Shown here: positions 40,636 through 49,028 of the stretch, in pieces
How positions within the stretch are numbered: the first letter of the stretch is position 1
Layout: every line of letters begins with the position of its first letter
Origin: JAJDXO01 sp965207535
Lineage (GTDB): Bacteria; Pseudomonadota; Alphaproteobacteria; Rhodospirillales; UBA2165
Reading direction: 5' to 3'
Length of the DNA stretch: 64,000 nt
Assembly (NCBI GenBank): GCA_965207535.1
Contig: CBDBMR010000016.1
Span: 186,001-250,000 of the forward strand
Position numbers and translations under genes: made by a program
Notes under the pieces: model-generated
What the model was told of the DNA's origin: nothing
What the model saw: only the letters and a program-made list of their open reading frames with translations
Databases searched by the model: none

Positions 40636-42144
40636 ATGAACGTGATGGCCAATGACATGAGCCGGCTGGTGTCCGGCGCCCGGTCCTTTCTTCAGCGGGA
40701 TCAGAGGCTGCTGATCGACGGCGAGTGGGTGGAAAGCGCGGGCGGCGATACGTTCGACGTCATCGACCCGTCGAGCGGCGAAGCCGTCGCCAAGGTGCCG
40801 CGCGGCAATGCCGAAGATATCGACCGGGCGGTCCAGGCCGCGACCGTGGCGTTCAATGACCCGGCCTGGCGCGATATGCAGCCCAGTGACCGCGAGCGGC
40901 TGATGCATCGCTTTGCGGACGTCATCGAGGCGCACGCCGAGGAACTTGGACAAATGGAAGCGCTCGATGTCGGTATGCCGAGCCTCATTGGCCAGCACGC
41001 GGAGGTGGGAAATGTCCTGGCGACCCTTCGCTACATGGCCGGCTGGCCGACCAAAATCACGGGCGATACCCTCAATATCGGCGAGGCGCTGCCGGAAAAG
41101 CGGTTCTTTGCCTACACCGCCCGCGAGCCGGTCGGTGTCGTCGGGGCCATCGTTCCGTGGAACGTGCCTTTGATGATTGCCATGTGGAAGATCGCGCCGG
41201 CATTGGCGGCGGGCTGCACCATCGTTTTGAAGCCGTCCGAAGTGACGCCCCTTGGCGCGCTGCGTTTGGGTGAGCTCGCTCTCGATGCCGGCGTGCCGCC
41301 CGGGGTGATCAACATCGTTACCGGCTTCGGCGCCGAGGCGGGGGAAGCTTTGGTCGCCCACCCCGGGGTGGCGAAAATCTCCTTCACCGGTTCGGTGGCC
41401 ACGGGCAAGGCGATCAACAAGCTGGCGACCGATACCTTGAAGAACGTGACCCTCGAACTTGGCGGCAAATCGCCGGTCGTCCTGCTGGATGACGCCGATG
41501 TGGACAAAGCCGCCCCGGCGATCGCCCGCGGCATCTTCGGCAATTCCGGCCAGGTTTGCGTGGCCGGATCGCGGCTCTACGTACAGGGCGGCGTCTTCGA
41601 TCAGACCGTGGAGCGGTTGGCGAAGGAAGCGCGCTCGCTGAAGCTCGGACCGGGCCTGCACCCGGAATCCCAGATGGGCCCGCTGGTCTCCGCCCAACAC
41701 CGGGACAAGGTGATGGGCTACATCGAGGCCGGTCTCAATGAGGGCGGTGAAGCGGTCGCCGGGGGCAAGTCGGTCGACGGACCCGGCTACTACGTGGAGC
41801 CTACCGTCCTGGTCCGGCCGCCTCAATCTTCGACCGTCGTCCAGGAAGAGATTTTCGGTCCGGTGATCACGGCGATGCCCTTCGACGATCTGGAAGAAGC
41901 TGCCCGGTTCGCCAACGACACGAGCTACGGTTTGGCATCCTATATCTGGGGAAGCGATGTTCAGCGGATTCACCGGTTGATTCCCCGCATCCAGGCGGGC
42001 TCGGTGTTCGTCAACTCGTCGCCGTTCCCCCATCCGGCGATGCCTCTCGGCGGCTACAAGCAGTCGGGAATCGGCAAGGACCTCGGCGAGGAAGCGATCC
42101 GGCACTATACTGAATTGAAATCGGTGATGATCGGCCTGAATTAG
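40636..42144 (+). CDS. aldehyde dehydrogenase family protein
   Basis: A 502-aa NAD(P)-dependent aldehyde dehydrogenase. VGAIVPWNVPLMIAMWKIAP (cofactor), KPSEVTPLGALRL, FTGSVATGK, LELGGKSPVVLLDDADV with the general-base Glu, and GNSGQVCVAGSRLYVQ with the nucleophile Cys are all intact, as is EEIFGPVITAMPFDD. It follows the third TPP enzyme gene in the same direction, with AGAGGAATAGGAAG as ribosome-binding site. Substrate unknown; betaine- or phenylacetaldehyde-type enzymes look alike. Confidence 0.93.
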   Translation: MNVMANDMSRLVSGARSFLQRDQRLLIDGEWVESAGGDTFDVIDPSSGEAVAKVPRGNAEDIDRAVQAATVAFNDPAWRDMQPSDRERLMHRFADVIEAHAEELGQMEALDVGMPSLIGQHAEVGNVLATLRYMAGWPTKITGDTLNIGEALPEKRFFAYTAREPVGVVGAIVPWNVPLMIAMWKIAPALAAGCTIVLKPSEVTPLGALRLGELALDAGVPPGVINIVTGFGAEAGEALVAHPGVAKISFTGSVATGKAINKLATDTLKNVTLELGGKSPVVLLDDADVDKAAPAIARGIFGNSGQVCVAGSRLYVQGGVFDQTVERLAKEARSLKLGPGLHPESQMGPLVSAQHRDKVMGYIEAGLNEGGEAVAGGKSVDGPGYYVEPTVLVRPPQSSTVVQEEIFGPVITAMPFDDLEEAARFANDTSYGLASYIWGSDVQRIHRLIPRIQAGSVFVNSSPFPHPAMPLGGYKQSGIGKDLGEEAIRHYTELKSVMIGLN

Positions 42145-42519
42145 GCCTGAGAGCGTTTCGGGTCTTGGGTATCCGCCCAAGGAGACCCCATCATCAGCCA
42201 AAAATAGGCTCTGTCCGGCTTTCGGTCATGGCGCGCCTATGCAACCGGGAGAATACCCCGGAATTTCGCCGAATTTGCCGTATCACAGAGGCTGGACCGC
42301 CTTGCTGCGCGCGTTGACCCTGAATTTGAGTTCACCTAGGTTTGGCGCATCGTCGGAAGCAATCCGGGGCAAGCCCGGGCCGTCCAAAGACGAAGTCGCC
42401 CCCCTGCCGAAGAGAACTTCCAAGTTCCGGAACCGGCGGGTGGGAAATGCAGGGAACGGCGACAGACCAATGTTCCACCGGAAACGCCGATGGGCGGTTC
42501 CATTTATTGGGAGATCAAC
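42145..42519. other. 375-bp intergenic region before the TAXI gene
   Basis: No convincing gene. A short hairpin (CTTGGG 42164-42169, CCCAAG 42176-42181) without T-run follows the aldehyde dehydrogenase gene. An open plus-strand frame at 42239-42523 has no start signal or recognisable product. The right end probably holds the promoter of the TRAP operon; GGGAGA before 42520 is the ribosome-binding site. Confidence 0.4.
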
Positions 42520-43560
42520 ATGAAGCAATCCTTGAAGTACGGCATCGCCGCGCTCGCCCTTGCCGGTGTGGCGGCGATGTCGAGCGGCGTTGCACACGCC
42601 CAAACCAAAATTCTCCGTGCGGATACCGGATCCCCCGGTGCGGTTTCGCACGCGGTGATCGTGGTGCTTGGCAAGGTCTGGCAGAAGGACCTGGGCGTCA
42701 CCATTCAGATCAACGACAGCCAGACATTGACACGTTCGGCGCTCAAAATGGGCCGCGGCCAACTTGAAGTCATGCCCTTTCCGACGACGATCTATAAGTT
42801 TCTGTCCCAAGGCAGCCGGATGTACAAAAAGAAACTGAGCGAGCAGGCCAAGGCGGCCTCCAAGAACGTCCGCTCGATCTGGGGTTGGAAAGCCGTGGTC
42901 TTCCACCCGGTGACCTTCGAAGTCGACACCATCAAGACCTTTGCCGACATCAAGGGTAAGCGCGTATTCACCGGCCCGCCCTCGGGCGCCGCGGCCGTGA
43001 CTTCCGAGAGCATGATCAAGGCGCTCACCGGCTACGAACCGAACAAGGACTACACGGCGATCCGTTTGCCGTGGGGCGGCGGCCTGCAGGCCATGATGGA
43101 CGGCAAGCTCGACCTCTTCATGCGTCCCGACGGTCCGGGTTCGGCGATGATCGAACAGCTTGGCCTGACCAGAAAGTTCCGTCTGCTAGATGCCGCCGAT
43201 TCCAGCAACATGAATGCCTGGAAGAAGTGGACCAGCGCACTCGGCCGGGCACCCGGTGTTATTCCCTCCGGCACATATAAGGGCCAGGTCAACAGCGACA
43301 AGAACATTGCCGTTGGCGCGGTGACCTTCCAGATCGCGGTCAACAAGGACAGTATCTCGGAAGAGATGGCTTACAACATGACCAAGCTGACCTGGGATAA
43401 CATCGACACCATTCACAAAACGGCACAGACGTTGAAACCGATCGATCCGAAGCATCCGTTCGTCGGGGTCAACATGCCGCTGCACGTTGGTGCGGTGAAG
43501 TACTACCGCGAGAAGGGCATCGCTATTCCGAACGCCATTCTGCCGCCGGAAGCCAAATAA
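42520..43560 (+). CDS. TAXI family TRAP transporter solute-binding protein
   Basis: A 346-aa periplasmic binding protein of the TAXI (TRAP-associated extracytoplasmic immunogenic) family. The signal peptide (about residues 1-27) ends VAHAQ-TK. The mature part starts ILRADTGSPGAVSHAVIV; later FADIKGKRVFTGPPSGAAAV and LPWGGGLQAMMDGKLDLFMR are typical of the family. ATG 42520 is chosen over an in-frame ATG ten codons upstream because it begins the signal peptide. It pairs with the fused permease downstream. Confidence 0.9.
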   Translation: MKQSLKYGIAALALAGVAAMSSGVAHAQTKILRADTGSPGAVSHAVIVVLGKVWQKDLGVTIQINDSQTLTRSALKMGRGQLEVMPFPTTIYKFLSQGSRMYKKKLSEQAKAASKNVRSIWGWKAVVFHPVTFEVDTIKTFADIKGKRVFTGPPSGAAAVTSESMIKALTGYEPNKDYTAIRLPWGGGLQAMMDGKLDLFMRPDGPGSAMIEQLGLTRKFRLLDAADSSNMNAWKKWTSALGRAPGVIPSGTYKGQVNSDKNIAVGAVTFQIAVNKDSISEEMAYNMTKLTWDNIDTIHKTAQTLKPIDPKHPFVGVNMPLHVGAVKYYREKGIAIPNAILPPEAK

Positions 43561-43576
43561 CTGGAGGTACTGGGAT

Positions 43577-43608
43577 CGGGCCCGACAGTCACACGACTGC
43601 CGGGCCCG
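43577..43608 (+). terminator. hairpin between TAXI and permease genes
   Basis: CGGGCCCG (43577-43584) pairs with CGGGCCCG (43601-43608), extended by CAGTC/GACTG around an ACAC loop. No long T-run follows. It may act as a partial terminator or mRNA-stabilising stem, giving more binding protein than permease. Confidence 0.6.
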
Positions 43609-43665
43609 TCCGTTACTTTGATCAGGAATTTCGTTTGAGGGACGCCTCTCTAGGGGAGACGCGGC

Positions 43666-45627
43666 ATGAACGCCGAAACGGAACAGTCCAGCATTCAAAG
43701 AGCCTTGGGTATCGCGGCGTTCATCGTCGCGCTTGCCATTGCCCTCATCGGCATCACCAACTCGTCGCCGAGCTTCTGGATCATCCCCAAGATGGGACCT
43801 TATTCGTCCGCGGTCATCCGCCCGCTTATTCTGGGTGGTGCGGTTTTCCTGGTTCTTGTCCGTTACCCCGTCGGCCCCTGGCTGCTGCGCGGCCTGCCGT
43901 CCCTTAAATCGGTCGCCTGGGTTATCGACGTCGTCATCATGGCGGCGGCGCTGTGGGTGTTCTGGCGTTATTACACCGACGTCTCGGAAATCGAGATCGG
44001 CCTGTTCGACTTCACCATCATCCACCCGGCCATTGCGCTCACGGCCTGCGCCGTTTTCATCCTGCTTTGCTGGCGGGTCTGGGGCACCCCGCTGGCGGTG
44101 GTCGGAATACTGGCCCTCTTCTATTTCTACACCGGCGAGCACTGGCCATGGATTTTCGAGACCGCCCCGGTGATCTTCATCGACTCGTCGGAAGACCTGT
44201 TCTTCAACCTCAATGACGGTGTGCTGGGCACCATCATGGGCATTTTGATCTTCACCGTTTTCCCGTTCATTTTGCTGGGCGTGGTCCTCGAGCAGACCGG
44301 CGGCGGCCGCTCGCTGATCAAGATCGCCTTCCACCTCACCCGCAACTTCCGGGGCGGCCCGGCCCACGCCGCGATCATGGCATCCGGCCTGTTCGGCACC
44401 ATGTCGGGCGGCGCCGTGACCAACGTGGTGGCCACCGGCGTAATCACCATACCGATGATCAAAAAGCGGGGTTTCGAGCCCTCCTTCGCCGGCGGCGTCG
44501 AGGCGACGGCATCATCCGCCGGTCAGATCATGCCGCCGATCATGGGCGCGGCGGCGCTGGTGATGGCCGACTTCACCGGCATTTCCTATCTGACGATTAT
44601 CGTCGCCGCGCTGATCCCGGCGTTGGCCTATTACGCGAGCCTGTTCACGTCGGTCGTCTTCGAGGCCCGCCGCCTGGGCGTTGAAGCCGTGCCCGACATG
44701 CAGGACGATCTTGCGGTCGAAAGCCAGGATATCGTCAACCTGGTCATGGTAATCCTGCCCGTGGGCATCGTCGTCTGGACGCTGATCCTCGGCTTCTCGC
44801 CGGCCGGCGCGGGCATGCTGGCCCTCTATTCCATCATCCCGCTCAGCTTCTTCAATCCGGAAATACGCAAGAACCCGTTGATCATCTTCAAGGCCTTGGC
44901 CAAGGGCGGCCAGACCTTCTGTGAACTTCTGATGGCCATCGGCGTCGTCGGCATCATCGTTGCGGTGCTGGGGGCGACCGGCCTGCCGAACGACTTCGCG
45001 CAGGTGTTGAACGATATCGGGGGCACCACGCAGCTCTTCCTGGTGCTGATCATCGCAGCCATCGCCGCCCTGATGCTGGGCATGGGCATGCCGACGCTGC
45101 CGGCGTATCTGACCATCATCCTGATCATGGGGCCGTCGCTGCAGAACCTGGGTCTCAGCGTCCTCGTCGCCCACCTGTTCGTATTCTATTACGGCGTTGC
45201 GTCGTCCATTACCCCGCCGGTGGCGGTGGCGGCCTACGCCGCCGCGTCGATCGCCGAGGCGCCGCCGATGAAAACCGCGGTGCTGGCGATGCGGGTCGGG
45301 CTGGTGAAGTTCATCGTGCCGTTCGCCTTCGCGTTCTATCCGGTGCTGCTGATCGTCGAGGAAAGCGGGGTGAAGTTCGATGCCGTCGATTTCGTCTCGG
45401 CCATCGTCCGGTTGCTGCTGGTGATCTACCTGGTCTCCTCGGCGACCTTGGCGTTCGACCGGAAGCGCTTGCCGGCCTGGGAAGTCGTCCTTCGGCTCGC
45501 GATGGCCTTTGGACTGCTGTATATCGTGCCGACCGTTCATTGGGTGGTGTTCGTGGCCGCGCTGGCATGGCTGATCTGGCATTACGTGAGCGCCAACAAG
45601 GACCCGGCGGCGGCGCCTGCGGAATAG
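43666..45627 (+). CDS. TRAP transporter fused 4TM/12TM permease
   Basis: A 653-aa integral membrane protein joining the small (DctQ-like) and large (DctM-like) TRAP subunits, as usual for TAXI systems. The large-subunit core shows HAAIMASGLFGTMSGGAVTN, GGVEATASSAGQIMPPIMGA, LMLGMGMPTLPAYLTIILIM and YYGVASSITPPVAVAAYAAA. ATG 43666 follows AGGGGAG. With the TAXI protein it forms a sodium- or proton-driven importer for an organic anion, probably a substrate of the local pathways. Confidence 0.93.
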   Translation: MNAETEQSSIQRALGIAAFIVALAIALIGITNSSPSFWIIPKMGPYSSAVIRPLILGGAVFLVLVRYPVGPWLLRGLPSLKSVAWVIDVVIMAAALWVFWRYYTDVSEIEIGLFDFTIIHPAIALTACAVFILLCWRVWGTPLAVVGILALFYFYTGEHWPWIFETAPVIFIDSSEDLFFNLNDGVLGTIMGILIFTVFPFILLGVVLEQTGGGRSLIKIAFHLTRNFRGGPAHAAIMASGLFGTMSGGAVTNVVATGVITIPMIKKRGFEPSFAGGVEATASSAGQIMPPIMGAAALVMADFTGISYLTIIVAALIPALAYYASLFTSVVFEARRLGVEAVPDMQDDLAVESQDIVNLVMVILPVGIVVWTLILGFSPAGAGMLALYSIIPLSFFNPEIRKNPLIIFKALAKGGQTFCELLMAIGVVGIIVAVLGATGLPNDFAQVLNDIGGTTQLFLVLIIAAIAALMLGMGMPTLPAYLTIILIMGPSLQNLGLSVLVAHLFVFYYGVASSITPPVAVAAYAAASIAEAPPMKTAVLAMRVGLVKFIVPFAFAFYPVLLIVEESGVKFDAVDFVSAIVRLLLVIYLVSSATLAFDRKRLPAWEVVLRLAMAFGLLYIVPTVHWVVFVAALAWLIWHYVSANKDPAAAPAE

Positions 45628-45720
45628 CCGATTTCGACGGCGGCGATCAGGCGAGGGGATTGGCCCTTGCCCGTCCCATCCGTTCCGCCTATTAACGGCG
45701 CCAGCAAGTATTCCACCCGT

Positions 45721-45798
<78 letters not shown>

Positions 45799-45937
45799 TT
45801 CCGGAAATCTCCGAATTGCACCCATCCGTTAACCGCCGTTTAACCGGCGATTCCTAAATTCTCCACAAAGGCCGAAAAAAACAGCCCGTTCCTGTGTGTG
45901 ACGGGCCTGCCTGGAAGAAGCATGGGTGGATGCAGTT

Positions 45938-46249
45938 ATGTCAAATATCGCGAACGCTACGCTTCGAAATCTTCATGAACTGGAGCGGCTCGACAAAAAC
46001 CAGGACGCGTGCCGACGCCTTGAGGCTTGGCGGCTTCTCGACCGGGAAGCGAAGGCACGGAAGCGGCGGATTGCGCTCAGGCGTGAACAGCGTGCCAAGG
46101 CCGAAGCCGCGGCGCGCCGCATGCGGCGTATGCGGGCTTTCAAATCATCTGGTGCGCGGGCAGCCGCCATCGCCGGCGTTTTCGTCACGGCGGCGTGGTT
46201 CTCGAACGATTTTATCGTGTGGCTCGATCGTCTCCGCCACGCGTTCTAG
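45938..46249 (+). CDS. small basic protein with C-terminal membrane helix, unknown
   Basis: A 103-aa protein from ATG 45938. The N-terminal two thirds are charged and probably helical or coiled-coil (LRNLHELERLDKNQDACRRL, then a long Arg/Ala-rich stretch). A C-terminal hydrophobic segment AAAIAGVFVTAAWFSNDFIV suggests a tail-anchored membrane protein. No family recognised. It lies between tRNA-Pro and the complex I subunit gene. Confidence 0.55.
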   Translation: MSNIANATLRNLHELERLDKNQDACRRLEAWRLLDREAKARKRRIALRREQRAKAEAAARRMRRMRAFKSSGARAAAIAGVFVTAAWFSNDFIVWLDRLRHAF

Positions 46250-46321
46250 GCCGCCGGCCCCGCAGCCGGCGGAACCGCCAGCGCGGCCCGGGTTCACCCG
46301 GGAGGAAACCAAGAGGAAGCG

Positions 46322-46450
46322 TCAAGGCTTCCCGCTGTCGTTCTTGAGGCCGAGGATGTGGGCGGCGATGCCGTCTGTCTCCTCCGCCTTGAGAATAAAG
46401 TTGGGCAGAGACCGCCCGGCCGGGCCTTGACATGGGCCGGGAGGCAATTG
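46322..46450 (-). pseudogene. possible remnant of a c-type cytochrome C-terminus
   Basis: The minus strand ends a frame with GRSLPNFILKAEETDGIAAH and then ILGLKNDSGKP and stop at 46322. The LPNF-(L)-x(3)-E-(x)-IAAHI-LxL pattern resembles the methionine-loop and last helix of cytochrome c. No CxxCH or start codon is seen upstream, so at most it is a fragment. The frame could be chance in GC-rich DNA. Confidence 0.3.
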
Positions 46451-46540
46451 CGGGCGGCGCGGCAGAAAACCGTAGCGAAATTGCCCATCTTGAGCATAAT
46501 GCGCGAAAACGAGGCGAGCCCGGAACTAGGGGTGTACGGG

Positions 46541-46837
46541 ATGAAAGTGCGGATTTATCGGCCGGCCAAGACCGCCATGCAGTCGGGACAGGCCAACACC
46601 CGGAAGTGGCGGCTGGAGCATGAGCCCCAGGAGGCCACGCGGGCCGACCGGCTGATGGGCTGGATCGGTTCGGGTGACACCCGCGGTCAGCTGCGCATGG
46701 ACTTCGATACCAAGGAAGAAGCCATCGCCTTCGCGGAGAAGAAGGGATACGAGTATACGGTCGACGAGCCGCATCGAAGACGGGTGAAACCCAAAAGCTA
46801 CGCCGACAATTTCCGCTGGGACCGGGTAGAGCCGTAA
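46541..46837 (+). CDS. NADH:ubiquinone oxidoreductase accessory subunit, NDUFS4 family
   Basis: A 98-aa ETC_C1_NDUFA4/NDUFS4-type protein, a peripheral complex I subunit shared by Alphaproteobacteria and mitochondria. The motifs are RIYRPAKTAMQSGQANTRKW, PLMGWIGSGDT-like (here DRLMGWIGSGDTRGQLRMDF), FDTKEEAIAFAEKKGYEYTV and KSYADNFRWDR. ATG 46541 is chosen because it gives the full-length family start (MKVRIYRP). It is next to tRNA-Arg, a common arrangement in this group. Confidence 0.95.
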   Translation: MKVRIYRPAKTAMQSGQANTRKWRLEHEPQEATRADRLMGWIGSGDTRGQLRMDFDTKEEAIAFAEKKGYEYTVDEPHRRRVKPKSYADNFRWDRVEP

Positions 46838-46874
46838 AGGTTCCGCTTACCGGTTCCGGCTAGAACGCCGATAC

Positions 46875-46951
46875 GGCCCCGTAGCTCAGCTGGATAGAGC
46901 AGCGGACTTCTAATCCGCAGGTCGCAGGTTCGAATCCTGCCGGGGTCGCCA
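46875..46951 (+). tRNA. tRNA-Arg (TCT)
   Basis: 77 nt with encoded CCA. Acceptor stem GGCCCCG with CGGGGTC (one G-T pair), D-arm AGCTCAGCTGGATAGAGC, anticodon loop CTTCTAA with anticodon TCT, and T-arm GCAGGTTCGAATCCTGC. Confidence 0.96.
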
Positions 46952-46979
46952 TATTTGAAAGTTCAGGGGAGGAGCAAAG

Positions 46980-47699
46980 ATGGCCGAACAAACATTTCTG
47001 ACGGTGGACGGCAGTGAAATGGAGTGCCTGATTTCGGCGCCGGCGGGTGACGGTCCGCACCCGGGCCTGGTGCTCGCGCCCCACCTGCCAGCCGATCAGG
47101 GGCTCAAGGCGGATGCGTTTTCCGACGGCGTCGCCGACCGCTACGCGGAAGCCGGCTATGTCTGCGTCATGCCGCGGGTCTTCCATCGCCAACCCCTGGA
47201 CCGGGACCGGCCCGACAAGCTGGCCGCCATGAACGACGACGAGGTGATGCGGGATCTGACCGCCGCCCGTGAGCTGCTCGAGGCGCGGGACGACGTGAAC
47301 GCCGACCGGATCGGAATCCTCGGCCATTGCACGGGCGGGCGGATGACCGTTCTCGCCCTGACCCGGGATTCCCGCTACAAGGCGGGCATCGACTTCTGGG
47401 GCGGCCGGGTGCACCTGCCCTGGGGCGATGGATTGCCGGCGCCCGTGGAGAGGGTCGGGAACATTTCCGCGCCGCTGGCCGGGTTCTTCGGCAACGAAGA
47501 TCAAAGCCCGTCGCCGGAGCAGGTGGATGAGTTGGAGGCCGCGCTCAAGGCCGGCGGCAAGAGCTGCGAGTTCCACCGCTATGACGGGGCCGGCCACGCC
47601 TTTCAGAATTTCGCCAACGAGGAGCGGTACCGCGAGGATGCTTCGGAGGATGCCTGGACCAAGGCGGTCGCGTTTCTGGACCGGCACCTGAAGGCCTAG
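46980..47699 (+). CDS. dienelactone hydrolase family protein
   Basis: A 239-aa alpha/beta hydrolase. The nucleophile elbow is GHCTGGR, with Cys as in dienelactone hydrolase; the acid lies in FGNEDQSPS and the histidine in DGAGHAFQNF. Dienelactone hydrolases open lactone intermediates of (chloro)catechol breakdown, but the family is broad. It has a good ribosome-binding site (GGGGAGGAGCAA) 28 bp after tRNA-Arg. Confidence 0.88.
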   Translation: MAEQTFLTVDGSEMECLISAPAGDGPHPGLVLAPHLPADQGLKADAFSDGVADRYAEAGYVCVMPRVFHRQPLDRDRPDKLAAMNDDEVMRDLTAARELLEARDDVNADRIGILGHCTGGRMTVLALTRDSRYKAGIDFWGGRVHLPWGDGLPAPVERVGNISAPLAGFFGNEDQSPSPEQVDELEAALKAGGKSCEFHRYDGAGHAFQNFANEERYREDASEDAWTKAVAFLDRHLKA

Positions 47700-47835
47700 A
47701 GCCGATCATGGTTTGTCGGAATCGCTTTGCGATGCCGACAATCCATGTGAATCGGCTCTACACTATTGATATAGATCGGATTCACATGTTTTGACGAAAC
47801 CGCGCCGTGGTTCCGTCAAAACATGACCCGATCTA
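47697..47835. repeat. two tandem long palindromes
   Basis: Palindrome 1: TAGAGCCGAT (47697-47706) with ATCGGCTCTA (47751-47760), inner CATGG-TTGTCGG pairing with CCGACAATCCATG. Palindrome 2: TAGATCGG (47772-47779) with CCGATCTA (47828-47835), inner CATGTTTTGACG (47785) with CGTCAAAACATG (47814). Both share the ATTCACATG motif near one arm. They resemble repetitive extragenic elements; no gene is present. Confidence 0.85.
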
Positions 47836-47898
47836 GCCGAGGGTCGCCAATTCGACCCGCACCCGGTAGGGTTGTTCTCTCAAGGGAGGATGAATTCC

Positions 47899-49023
47899 AT
47901 GGCGCAGGATCTCATGCTGGTGGGGAGCATTCCCTACGACACGTCGGAAGACGTATTCCGGGCGATCGGGCCCACCCTGGGCGAGTATCTTCCATTCATT
48001 CCCGACGGGGAGATCGGCGAGCGCATCTACTGGGTCAATCACGTCGCCTACCGGGTACTGCACGGCCACCCGGACATGGAGACGGTTCACCGGCCGATGA
48101 CCGGCGACGGCGTCGAACTCTGGCATGGCGAGGGCGACGACAACATGTGGTCGTTCCGGGTCAAACCGGGCGTGAAGAAGGTGCGGTTCGGCCACACCGG
48201 CTGGCGCCTCGGCTATGCCAAGGACGCCATCAACTCGTATTTCGTATTCAAGACTTTGCGGGCGGACGGGGTGATCCCGGCGGATGTCCGTTTCCAGGTT
48301 TGCCTGCCGCTCCCCGCCAGCGCCGTTTTTCGCTGGCTCGCCGACAAGGATGGGTATCCGGCGCTGCGCGACGGGTTCACGGAATCCATGCACCATGAGG
48401 TGAAAACCATCTTCACCCATATCCCGCACCACGATCTTGCGATCCAATGGGATTGCGCCATCGAGGACACGATCATCGAACAGGCGTTGGAGAAGGCGGG
48501 CGGCCTGACCGACGAGGTCAAGGCGGTGGCGGCGGACATATTCGGACCGGCGAACGACTTGTGCGCCCACATCCCCGAAGAGGTCACGCTCGGATACCAT
48601 GCCTGCTATGGAACGTCCGGCGGCTGGCCGCGGCGGGAACCGGATGATCTGACCGGCGCGGTCCTGTTGTGCAACGCGGCGGTCGAGGCGTCGGGCCGGC
48701 GGGTGGATTTTCTTCATCTTCCCACCGTTGCCTCCAAGGGAGACGACTACCTCAAACCGCTCGGCGATCTCGATCATCGCGACGCCCGCGTCTACATGGG
48801 CTTGATCCACGCGCTCCATGGCGAAGGCGGCATGCGGGCGCAGATGGAGGCGGTAAAGGCCGAAATTCCCGACTTTGGTATCGCCGCGCCGTGCGGCTTC
48901 GGGCGCGGTCCGGGCAAGATGTCGGACCAGAAAGGGCTGGATACGGCGAACGCCTACATGGACGGCCTCATCGCCGACCACATCCAGGCGGTTGAACTGC
49001 TTCGCGAGGTGCGGGACGGCTGA
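47899..49023 (+). CDS. MetE/UROD-fold-like protein, function unknown
   Basis: A 374-aa soluble protein from ATG 47899, nine bases after AGGGAGG. VGSIPYDTSEDVFRAIGPTL at the N-terminus and the C-terminal layout (FLHLPTVASKGDDYLKPLGD, GIAAPCGFGRGP) suggest the UROD/MetE-like TIM-barrel superfamily (cobalamin-independent methionine synthase relatives), but the zinc-ligand pattern is not clear. I cannot assign a reaction. It is convergent with the amidohydrolase gene, with only 5 bp between stop codons. Confidence 0.7.
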   Translation: MAQDLMLVGSIPYDTSEDVFRAIGPTLGEYLPFIPDGEIGERIYWVNHVAYRVLHGHPDMETVHRPMTGDGVELWHGEGDDNMWSFRVKPGVKKVRFGHTGWRLGYAKDAINSYFVFKTLRADGVIPADVRFQVCLPLPASAVFRWLADKDGYPALRDGFTESMHHEVKTIFTHIPHHDLAIQWDCAIEDTIIEQALEKAGGLTDEVKAVAADIFGPANDLCAHIPEEVTLGYHACYGTSGGWPRREPDDLTGAVLLCNAAVEASGRRVDFLHLPTVASKGDDYLKPLGDLDHRDARVYMGLIHALHGEGGMRAQMEAVKAEIPDFGIAAPCGFGRGPGKMSDQKGLDTANAYMDGLIADHIQAVELLREVRDG

Positions 49024-49028
49024 GGGGG

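Noticed and set aside
42239..42523. A 94-codon plus-strand frame before the TAXI gene
   Set aside because: No ribosome-binding site, composition unlike a protein here, and it overlaps the TAXI promoter and start.
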